64,000 nucleotides of DNA. Origin: Symsagittifera roscoffensis. Taxonomy: Eukaryota > Xenacoelomorpha > Acoela > Convolutidae. This document shows, in pieces, positions 54,638-64,000 of the stretch (within the stretch, counting starts at the first letter, position 1; each line of letters begins with the position of its first letter). The position numbers and the translations under genes are program-made. The DNA is taken from NCBI RefSeq assembly GCF_963678635.1, contig NC_087064.1, forward strand, positions 3,751,688-3,815,687. The letters run 5' to 3'. Under the pieces are notes generated by a model. That model was given only the letters and a program-made list of their open reading frames with translations. It was not told the DNA's origin and searched no databases.

Positions 54638-57600
54638 ATGGAACTCAGCTTACGTTTTTTACTGGAAGTTACCTTTCTAATCGGAATCAGTTTTTGCAAT
54701 GATGGATCCTCGGTCTCGGAAGACAGCTACAGCACGTTTGATGGCTACGATATTGATTTGGGCGAAACTGAAAAGCTAGGCGGCGAGTTGTTGGGAAAAG
54801 CGAGTTCGAATAAGCTGAAGGGCTTGATGGAGAAATGCAAGCTAAAGTGCTCTGCGAAATTTGACGCAGGTAAGTTTTTGTTCCGACCACCAAAGATGTG
54901 GAAATATTTTGGATTTTGATTTTTGTCAATGTTAAACTCAGATAGCACAGAAACGGCTATATTGAAGCGTTTTCAATTCTGTTTCCAGGGGCGAGGAAAA
55001 ATTCAGGAAGCGTTTTTCCAGTATCAAGAAATACGGTGTGAAAAATTTGCTATCGGAGAGTCAGTACGAAAGTAAATTACTAATATCTTTAAAGGAAGTT
55101 AATTATAATCTTCAGAACGCTTTTGTTAAGATATAACAATCCTCAATAATTTTGTCCAAAAATGGAAAGTTTTTTCATCTGTGATTGATTTCCCGAAAAG
55201 TATTGCTCGGAACCGTTTCGATATTGTCCGGAAAATACCGCAGCCGCCGGTCATGTAACATTTTGTAACAATGTTATGGATTAGCTAGTGTTTCTTTAGC
55301 CAAATTTTAGGTGAAGCGAGGGGGTCAAGTGAGATATCGTAAAGAGCACGAAATTTACGAATGATATGATAAGAAAAATTTATTTATCTAGACATTTATA
55401 TATAATTTTAGCTATTATACCATCTCATTAAACTATTTTTGTCGCCTTAAAGAAAAAAAGAGAAAATTGAAGAAAAAAAACAGTTCTCGTTATTTTTTTT
55501 TTTCAATTTTTCACTCCAATCTTTGGTCGGAGTATTCTATACAACTTACACATCAACTGGATATCCTTGTTAAATTTTGTATTTTTTTGTTTTTCCCTTC
55601 TTGAATACGAGTTTAATGTTCTTGCAATATGTTTTTCACTTGTTTTGTGGTCCAGACTGCAACATAGTGGTGTACCAGCCGGCCAAAGTGCAGTGTCTGC
55701 TGATGGACTGTGGGGTGGACAGTGCCAACTGCTACTTCTTCGAGGCAGAATCAAAGAAGACAAACAAGAACAATGCACCTGTCATCTTTAAGAGAACCAA
55801 AGCTCAAGTCGAACAGGGTAAGTCAGGGGCCGATTTAATTGGGGGAGGGGGTAGGGGGCGGTGGGTTATGAAAGAAGGACGGCCTTCCTGTCACGAATTT
55901 TACCCGTTTATAGCAGACAGGGACCCCTTTTGATACTATTTTGAGCCATCGAGTTATGGCTGACAGACCCTTTTCTGAAGGCGTCATTGGCGCCAATGTA
56001 TATTAATTTTGAGGGGGGAGCACGCCAAAAACGACGTAAAATTTCCATCAAAACTTTCCAAAACGTGCTCAAAAACATTGGCAAAAATTTTGTGATCGAG
56101 TATTTAGTTAATTTAGGAGAGCTCGGAAAATCAATTTGGTCGACCTACAAAAGTTTTAAAAAAATTTTTCCGCCGTTAGGGTAAATTATGTATATTGTGG
56201 TCTCAATTTTTCAGTCCTTTCAACGAATGAAAAAATTTTGTTTAAGAGCTGATGAACGTAGTTCAGTCTTTTATAAATGTCGTGACTTTTTTAATTTTTG
56301 TTTTCTTTTACCTCCCCGCCCCACCTGTGATTCTGATTTTTACCGATAATTTTTATAGTTCAAGTTAACGTTAATATTGTGCGATTGTCTAAGAGTCGAT
56401 GAACATACACTAACGGACAAAATTAAACGCAAGTTCAGGTTTCTTATCTCTGAAAGGCTTTTTTAATGTCCATTTTGGGCAACATTTACTACGATTTTTA
56501 GTAAAAATTTTATATAGACCAAGAGCAAATGATCAAAGCTACCCTCTATGAAACTATCAATATTTGCTTTCATAGACTTACCAACGTAATCCGGGTCTGA
56601 AAATGCCAGATTTCGTCATCTTCACTAATATTTGCGTCGTTGTGAACTCTTATGCGACGTGAAACATTCTCAGCGAGATATTTGAAATAATCGGTGTAAA
56701 AATTTTACTACTCTCGACTGTTATTTACTTTTTGACGCCGATTGAAAAATTTAGTGCAGATGAGGAAATCTGTCATTTTCAGACCCGGATTACGTTGGCG
56801 AGTCTTTGAAACTAAATATTGATTGTTTTATAGAGAAGAGCTTTGATAATTAGCTCTTAGTCGATTTAAAAATTTTGCTGAAAAACGAATTAAGTGTTGG
56901 CCAAAATGGACATAAAAAGGCCTTTTAGAGAGTAAAAACGTGAATTTGCGCTTTTTTTGTCTTCCAGTGTAGTTCAGACTTTTAGATAAGTCGCGATGAA
57001 TATTGTTCCGGCTCAAATTGACTTTTTTGTGGCTTGATTTTTGATTTTTTTCAAGTTCAGTTCATTTTCTTTGATAAAAGGAAGGCAAACTCCACTATCT
57101 AAAAGCGAAAGCGTAAAGGTCACGAAAGCTGTGATCGACTTCTAGTTTCGAAAGTGGAATTAAGTTTTCAGATTTCCCAGCGAAATAAATAATTTTACCT
57201 GTAGCTCTGGTCTTCTCAAATTGGGTTAATTTTATCAAAAAGTGCTATTCATAATTTGTTCTAGAAATTTAAAGAGTTTGTTCTTTGATTTTCTATTTTT
57301 TTCAACAAAGAGAACAAGCAGTATTTTTTTGTTATATAATAATAATGGTCGTTTCTGCGATTGGAAGAGGATCTATGAAAGGCTTTGCAGCCTGTCTAAG
57401 CATAATCAGTTCCTCTTATTTCCCCAGATTCCGGACTGAGTTATTTTGTTGAGCGAAGCTCTTTTTTTAGCGACTCAAGGTCGTTTTTTTGCGTCTAGAA
57501 CTTTCACGTGGTACCAATATTGCAGCCGAAATCGGTCAGGCTGTGGTAGACCTGAAGTTAAAGGTCAAGTGAGAGCTCGGCCTCGTAGACTGTCATTGCC

Positions 57601-60386
57601 ATGGCAGGGTTCAATACTTGCGTTCATTGACTCTTTTCCAACTGTTAGTTGGCCATTTTTGGTATTTTTCAGTTCAAGGTTTTTCCGCCTTGTTTTGTGA
57701 CTTGCAGTTGGTTATCGACTTTGAAAGATATAGTTGCTGTACACTACGATCAGCCAATTGATTTGGGAGTTGTATCTGATTTAGAACCTGATAATGATAA
57801 AGACGAAGATAGTGAAACCGGGAAGGATAGTAGCGCTGAAGTGGGCTATGAGACTACTGATGTGAGAAATCATGACGTCACTTCAGAGAGGCCTGAGAGT
57901 GTGGATGAAACTACAGTGTTAGAAGGAGAGGAAGAAACCGAGCGAGATCCGTTTCAGTTCCCGTCCAGCCCAAGTGAGTTAGATCTGATAATTGACGTAC
58001 GTAACACGCCAAATCGCAGCAAAAGACAACTCACTCAAAATAGTTGACGGAAGCAGTTACTTCATGAAATGAATAACCAGTCTTTTTAAGTATCAATAAA
58101 CAAAGCAATCTTTTTAAGTATCGACAAACAAAGCAATCTAATATTCCATACAAGACAAATCAAGGAGAAGATCATTGGTTTTAGAATAGCAGTCCCATTT
58201 TTTCAGACAAATTTTTGAGATCCGAGGAGCTTCGACTTTGTTTAAGTTAGTTATGTAACCTTATCATAAAATATGTCGTAAATTCTGCACAGGAGTCGCT
58301 AATTGTTCTGATAAGACTAAGTAGTTAATTGAATACCATGGGATGAAATTGATCAGTTTCACCTGTTTGAATCCCTTTGGAAGCCGTTTGAGTTGACATA
58401 ACTGAATAATTAATCGATTCTATTTGAAAGTTTGGTTTCGTAGCTGTTGCTTTGTTTCAGATGAAGACGGAACTGATCCGGCTATCCCGGGACCATTTGA
58501 CAAGGATGATTCGAATGGTATATAAGCATGCGCAGTTCAATGAACCTTTAGATAATACTTTTCACCTTTGCTATTAGCCAAGGTATTGCAATCGGGTACT
58601 AGACTTTCTGACGAAAAAAGATCTGCTAACAGAGGGGCGAAATATAGAAAGGATAAGTATAATCTTGATTGCTATATAGGTGGTTGATATGTTCTTGTTT
58701 GATAAAAACAGATATTATGAAAATGTATAGGATCGGTTTTTTTTTTAATTTTTTTTGAGACGCTGTGGAAAAATTTTTCTTTCAAAAATTTAGTTTTTCT
58801 CAAAAACTGCTCAGCCGAGTTTCAAAAAGAAGTATCAGTGGGAAGTGCGCCCACTACCCTGTGTGCCTGCATAATACCCTAGTCTCTTCTTATCTTAACC
58901 CACTTTCTGCAGCCTTCGATAAAGTGTGTGAGGTGAATTTTTGATGCATAGTTTTGGATTTTTTACATTTTCTCAAAAACTACCCTCCCAAATCTGAGAT
59001 TTTGATTTCAATCAAAAGGACGCATTATGGGAAGCTCACCTGCATCAGCGGCTACACCCAATTTTTTTTACACAAAGAGTCATGACCCTTGAAAAAGTCA
59101 AATTTTCCGATTTTTGACCGTTTAATTTTTTGACTTGTCTCAAAAACTACCCTCCCGAATCTGAGATATTGGTTTCACACAAAAAAGTTATGGCCCTCAG
59201 AAAATTCAAATTTTTGCTTTGTTGGCCGTTTTTTCAAACTTTTTGACAGTTCTCAAAAACTACCCTCCCGAATCTGAGATATTTGTTTTAAAGGGTAGAA
59301 CGAGTTGTGGGAGGATCCGTTGCATAAACAGTTACGCACAATTTTTCTTGCACAATTTTGCTTAATTTTTCATTTAATTCGCTCAGTATACTAATTTCTT
59401 TGTGATATCTTTAGTTCACCGATGTGATCAGCCCTCGAAAGTGGGTCCATGCAGGGCAGCCATGCCTCGCTACTTCTTCAACACAGTCACCAAAGAGTGT
59501 GAGATGTTCATCTATGGAGGCTGCAACGCCAACAGGAACAACTTCGTCAGTTTGGTGGACTGTCAGATTGCATGCAGGAAGGGATTCAGTGACTCGTCTT
59601 TATCTTCTTCATCTACCGATAAGGTCACAGGTAAGGACAAGTGTTGAGATAGCTTGAAATAACTAGCTCGCTTGAAATGTTGAAATAAACTAAAGTCTTT
59701 TAGTTCCAAAAAGAAACTCACTAGTTAAACGTCAATCAACTTAATTAAGCAACTTATGATTATTGTTAGGTTTTAAGAGCTTATAAGTTCTGAAAAGTTA
59801 TCTTTATGAGACTAAGTTCAAAATTAGTTTAGAAAGTTTTGCGATGTTGCGAAAAAGCGCTTAAGGTTTAGGTTATTTTATCTGATTTTTTTTAATGCTC
59901 AGAAATTTAAAAACAGGATTCCTTTATGTTAACTAGAAAGTTGAAGTTTTTTTATTAACTCATTGTAGCTTTCAAGCACTATAATAAACTGAGATTGCTT
60001 CAATCAGAAATTTGGTATCCGAAAATGAAATAAGGAAACTGAATGTTGAAAACTGATAGAAAAAACATCGTTTTTTAACTTGAAATATTTAATTTTTCAT
60101 GATGGTAAAATTTTCAAAGCTTTCATCTCAAAGCAATAACTTTTTATGAAGAAGTTCCTGAGAAGCGAAATGGAGGAAATAACGATTCTTCTGTCCAGTT
60201 CGTGAACGACTCTTCTTCATCGCATCACTCTAATTCGTTCACGCCTATCAATAGTGCACACAGAGGTCAAGTTGAATCAAGGGTGGCATCTGGCAATTTG
60301 AGCACAGTGTATCAACTGGAGGCACTGGTTCCTCTATTTGTGGGCATTCTTATATCGCTTCTGATGATATTCATCGTAGTGTTCAG
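54638..60386 (+). CDS. MANSC-Kunitz single-pass membrane protein (SPINT1/HAI-1-like), C-terminus not found
   Basis: Exons read: 54638-54869, 55656-55817, ~57734-57973 (start uncertain), 58461-58517, 59415-59630 and 60152-60386. All introns before the last are phase 1, as in shuffled extracellular modules. A signal peptide (LRFLLEVTFLIGISF) is followed by a MANSC-like Cys module across exons 1-2 (CNIVVYQPAKVQC). An acidic Ser/Thr-rich stalk follows. The Kunitz domain has six Cys and P1 Arg (GPCRAAMPRYFF, FIYGGCNANRNNF), then a linker and a membrane helix (LVPLFVGILISLLMIFIVVF). The last donor TTCAG|GTCAGT (phase 2) implies a cytoplasmic-tail exon that I did not find. Known relatives inhibit trypsin-like membrane serine proteases. 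Arg at P1 fits that. Exact orthology is uncertain. Confidence 0.8.
56408..56969. mobile_element. Tc1/mariner-type foldback MITE, 562 bp
   Basis: Flanked by TA on both sides. The ends are CACTAACGGACAAAATTAAA and, reversed, CACTGGAAGACAAAAAAAGC. The two arms pair imperfectly for more than 200 bp each; shared strings include ACGTAATCCGGGTCTGAAAA and ATGTCCATTTTGG. No transposase. Intron of the Kunitz gene. Confidence 0.85.
58560..59350 (+). repeat. Hairpin family copy with ~170-bp tandem units (Kunitz-gene intron)
   Basis: Starts CACCTTTGCTATTAGCCAAGG and TATTGCAATCGGGTACTAGAC. A lead-in CCCTGTGTGCCTGCATAATA is shared with 17.9 kb. Then three degenerate units follow (58.97-59.33 kb) with TCTCAAAAACTACCCTCC and ATCTGAGATATTGGTTT. 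This is the same composite seen in TBCB intron 1. Confidence 0.6.
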
Positions 60387-60706
60387 GTCAGTCGCCTTTC
60401 AATGTCCTAAAGGTCAGTCACTTTTCAATGCCTTAACCCTCTTCTGCGTGGTTTTTTGTTTTTTGGTATAAAAGTTTTTTTTTCGGTGGCTTTGGTCTCG
60501 GGTCGTACTGAAAACTCACGCTTGAAAAGCTGAAAATGATTTCAACACTCCTTCATATGATTTTACCTCGTTACGCTGATGTAACTTCATGTGTTACTGC
60601 CGAAAAATAACTAACTTCGAAATTTTCGAAGCACAGCATGAAACAAAACGCGTTTGAAATCACTCAAAAACCTATTTCAAATGAAAGTTTTGAAGCAGTT
60701 TTTGTC
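60387..60706. other. Sequence after the last identified Kunitz-gene exon
   Basis: Begins with a short doublet (GTCAGTC..TTTCAATG.CCT twice). No downstream exon recognised. Confidence 0.4.
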
Positions 60707-61685
60707 TTAAGTGAAACAAAGATAAGCTTCACATTTTTCGCACTGGGTTTGAATAATGCCTTTGCATTCCGGGTTAATACAACGCACACGTTTGTCCACG
60801 AAAACTATCCAATGGTCGTAACCATCTGTTCTAACTTCTTTTTTGGGTATAGGTTCTGCCGAGTATAGCATATGTTCATAATCGGTTTCGGAAAATCGGG
60901 GGCGCCCTAATCTGTTTTCTCGAGATCGAATTATTGACATAAGGCCGAAGCAACTCTTCCTTTGAGTTAACACAAGTCAACTGTTTCCGGGGCATCGGCA
61001 TAATCACGTGTACCAACTGTTGATAATGGCTATGTCGGTGTAATGCAAAAATATTTTTTGATAAAATCTCTTTCGGCTATCAATTTTGATTCTATACAAG
61101 GACAAAATTTGAAAATGCTCAGGGGTCAAAGTAAGCGTTGAATTAATAATGTTTTTTTTCTCTCTCTGGCATACAAATTTGATATATTGGAGATATACCG
61201 CACAAAGTTTTCGTCGAAGTAAGCCTCGATGTAATTAATCAGATCTCTAATTTGGGTAACTGGGGTTCGAGAAAGTTTGAATCCGCAGATGTCCATAGGA
61301 TCTCTACTTGTTTTCCATCGTGTATTTCCCTTCCATGTTGATTCTGCCTCATCTGTCGAGGTTGGAACCAAATGGACCAACAGCGCTTCGTCATCAATCG
61401 AGAAACCATCGGAGGTGGCGTTAAGCAGTGTCGAAGTACAACAGCGCCGAAACTGAAAATGTGTTCAACAGAGCCAATAATTGAGGATATTTGAATATTT
61501 CGAGTTCTGTTAAAATGGCCATATTTGAATTTTAAACTTCCGTAGATTTGAAATAATTTGGTTGTCAGTGATTTGGGATCAGTAAAAACAGTATTCAAAA
61601 TAAATTTTGGCACTGTAGAACAACGTTTCCTTTTTTGGCACTGTTGTACTTCGGCACTTTTGTACTGCCCCCGGTGCTTATTCAT
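60707..61685 (-). pseudogene. piggyBac-like transposase relic, internally deleted
   Basis: Read on the minus strand. A fragment at 61380-61126 has RTPVTQIRDLINYIEAYFDE then NISNLYAR, like the N-terminal catalytic-domain entry of piggyBac transposases. A fragment at 60973-60707 ends with a CXNPXC..CXKCXAYLC cysteine cluster (RCINPECKG, CEKCEAYLC), like the C-terminal zinc-binding domain. The catalytic Asp core between them is missing and the pieces lie in different frames. Assignment is by motif recall. Confidence 0.55.
61427..61658. mobile_element. Small TIR element within the transposase relic
   Basis: AGTGTCGAAGTACAACAGCG at the left pairs with CTGTTGTACTTCGGCACT at the right, about 24 bp with few mismatches. 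No coding content. Target duplication not clear. Confidence 0.55.
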
Positions 61686-63015
61686 ACGCCTAAAATTAAA
61701 AGTATTCCTATAGGTCCCGAAATTAAAAAGGGGTCACATAAGTCCCAAATCTTTTCAATTGGTCCGCGCTCGTCGCCGCTTCGGCGATAACCGGCTCTAA
61801 ATTTCGTAGAAAAGCTTGCAATACGTCGGTGGAACTGCGGCGGGCGCTATTCTGTAATTTGAGTTTATACTGCGTGAGCGGTAAATAATCAATTCATAAA
61901 TTCGTTGGCTCAACTTTCAACCAAGCTGAATTCAAGAAGATAAGTTTTGGGACTTATGCGACTGATTTTTATTTTTATTTTGATTGCTATGAATATTGGA
62001 ATCTATGGGAATTCACCCTGCACCCCAATTGAACTGCGCTCTTCGTGGGACTCTGTTTCACACACTGAGTCAGTGGTCAGTGTTTTCGTGAACACAGTGC
62101 TCGCTTACGCGGTTTTTTTTGTATTTGAACTGACTTCTTGGAGGTTGTTGCGATTTGAACTGACTTCTTGGAGGTTGTTTTGTCTCAATCCAGTTCGAGT
62201 CCACTGCCCACTTAACAAAAAGGCCCGTTAAAGGCCCTCGGTTAGTCCATTGTTACACAAGCAAGGCTTGTGTGATAGTATGAACTCATTTTTTTTTCAA
62301 CCTAAGTCGCAAATATTAGTGTTGATTTTGAAAGTGTTCATTTTGATCATTAACCAGCTATTAAGTACAGCCAATGCTAAGGATATTAATACAGACTATT
62401 ATATTTAAAATAGCACTTTAGCTTCAAGGTATCATGGATCTGTAGCGTAGAGGTTGGGAAGGAAACCGCAACAAAATATAGGGTTCGAACCTGGGCAGGG
62501 TTAGATGTTCCTAATGTTCCTAGAACTTTTTCGTAACTAGTTAAAATGCATCCGCTCTATAAATTGAGGCATGTTTGTTGGTAATTTCTTTTTTTTTCAA
62601 ATTGACCGGTACTGCTAATGCTTCATAATTGGCCTGCGTCAGAGAAAGAAAAAAGTACTACTAATGCGTCATAATTGGCGTGCGTCACTGTAGTCTCAAA
62701 TTTTTACTCTTTTTCCCAGTAGCGCTATGGATCATACTTTTGCTTGTGTATGCGAAATGCAACTTCGCCCCTGTGTAAATTTTTTATATCCTATTTTTTG
62801 TTTTTGTTTCTTTCCTTGCCCATTCAATTCGAACAGTATTTTGGTCTTAAATTTTGCAGTTTAAGTTGATCATCATATTGGTTCCAAATCACATAAATGG
62901 TTTCCGTAAGCCAAAAGTCATTAATACTGCTGGTTTTGACCGTTTGGTCATTCTACAAAACAAGAACATTGTTAAGGAGTGAGTGCGGTCTAAAAGCAGA
63001 CGGCCATTATTTCAT
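61686..63015. other. Noncoding DNA with minor repeats
   Basis: Holds a doublet GAACTGACTTCTTGGAGG (62128 and 62158), a tRNA-like stretch with GGTTCGAACCTGGGC (62.44-62.51 kb), a doublet GCGTCA/TACTACTAATGCGTCATAA (62.64-62.69 kb) and a hairpin-family right end (GCGAAATGCAACTTCGCCCC, 62.75 kb). A 94-codon frame at 61947 has a hydrophobic start but no further support. Confidence 0.45.
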
Positions 63016-63196
63016 ACCCGTCAAAAAGTAGACAAATACAAGCGTCGACCAATCAGAATGGAGATAAAAAAAAATGAAGTCAAGCAAAAAAATATTCTTT
63101 TATTCTGTATAGTTGTTCACTTTTGATTGTCTAATACAGTTTTTGTCTTGTTTAGGACGTGTCTTATTTATAGTTTGTCTACTTTTTGATACGTAA
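63016..63196. mobile_element. Short MITE with ~20-bp TIRs
   Basis: GTCAAAAAGTAGACAAA at the left and its inverse TTTGTCTACTTTTTGAT at the right. CCATTATTTCAT before and CCATTGTTTCAT after the element look like a 12-bp target duplication. Confidence 0.65.
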
Positions 63197-63208
63197 CCAT
63201 TGTTTCAT

Positions 63209-64000
63209 GAGGTTCAATGAGCTTAAATTGTCTTCCATCCTATTTCTGGATCATTTTTATGAAAGGAGAGTATCGCAAATAGATGCAAATGGGTACAGCT
63301 CGGTGGAATCCATTATAGGCTAATGTTTCAAAAAAATCAGCCAATCAAATTTCAATTTTCCAAAGAGAAAATTGAAAATTTCAAAGAAAGTAAACATTTC
63401 CAGTGACACTGTATTAATATTGGCAGAATTAAAAAACCGGCAGAATTATGCAGAGTTTTCAAATTGTGCAACAAATCTTATTTTTCGAGGGTTTCGTTAT
63501 AAAAGAAGCAAATTATCCTTTTATTTTATTCCTTTTAGCTGACTAATTTTAATAATTGACTTTCCACTGTTTTTGTTTTCTGTCCTTCGCCCATCAGAAT
63601 AGCCCCGTGCAGCTCAAGTATCTTTTGTAGTGCTTATAAATAAACCAATAATATTAAGCCTTTAGTTGAAGTGGTAAAGGACTTTTTTAAAAAATATTTT
63701 TGCTTTTTTAGTCATGTTTGTCGTTATATCACTTGTTCAAAGCCATAAGTCTATGGGAGTTAATTTAGTAGTGTTCTTAGAACAGTTAAAACGGCACGTA
63801 GTGATGTGTTGGGAATTGCCGTTGGGGCAGTTTGGAGGGACGTTTGGGTCGATTTTTTTAGATAGGTGTTTATGGGTCTTAATTGGGAAATGGTGCTTCT
63901 GGTGGCGCGAGGGAGGGATTCTTCAGAGGAGGAGACATCGGGGGTTTGAGAAGAAAATTTTTTGTCGCAGATGCATCGGCAATTATCTGCTCGGCCTTTT
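63209..64000. other. Noncoding window end, nothing recognised
   Basis: AT-rich, then GC-richer in the last 200 nt. No supported gene. Confidence 0.4.

Noticed and set aside
61947-62231. Small secreted protein
   Set aside because: Hydrophobic start but the rest comes from an internal DNA doublet; no splice or family support.

Overview
This window looks like AT-rich nuclear DNA of an invertebrate animal. Five conserved, intron-split animal genes are readable, with GT-AG introns and much interspersed repeat. They are a KCTD8/12/16-type BTB gene (minus strand, 2.66-3.51 kb), tubulin cofactor B (16.44-20.66 kb), RagA/B GTPase (41.98-47.71 kb), SEC16 (48.75-52.89 kb) and a MANSC-Kunitz membrane protein of SPINT1 type (54.64-60.39 kb, C-terminus not found). 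All five have a splice acceptor 6-38 nt upstream of the ATG. This would fit spliced-leader trans-splicing, but it does not identify the lineage.

The centre (20,778-40,388) is one 19.6-kb LTR retroelement inserted about 120 bp past the tubulin cofactor B stop codon. Its LTRs differ by about 2 substitutions and one 11-bp indel. The core is Ty3/Gypsy-like: gag with a zinc knuckle, a TTTAAAC -1 frameshift site with a downstream stem, protease, RT, RNase H, and integrase with a GPY/F module. Four things are unusual. A TARG1/OARD1-like macro domain lies between protease and RT. A spliced gene of unknown family lies antisense between pol and env. That gene is followed by a divergent intergenic region with a TATA/Inr/CCAAT promoter and twin palindromes ahead of env. 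Two small ORFs follow env: one acidic then basic, one ending in a coiled coil. The env resembles glycoproteins of the chuvirus-like group that some invertebrate retroelements carry.

This copy is defective. Gag has a stop at the last zinc-knuckle cysteine, pol has three in-frame stops, and env has a frame break. The segment from 26.0 to 35.6 kb is rearranged: integrase is present twice in full length and once in part, and a ~790-bp unit (pol 3' end plus antisense gene) is tandemly repeated.

The rest is introns and intergenic DNA holding tRNA-derived SINE copies, foldback and TIR elements (two of Tc1/mariner type), a piggyBac-like transposase relic on the minus strand near 61 kb, a family of hairpin-ended repeats with ~170-bp tandem units, a 289-bp direct duplication and a minisatellite in the RagA/B gene. 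No rRNA, CRISPR or convincing intact tRNA gene was seen.
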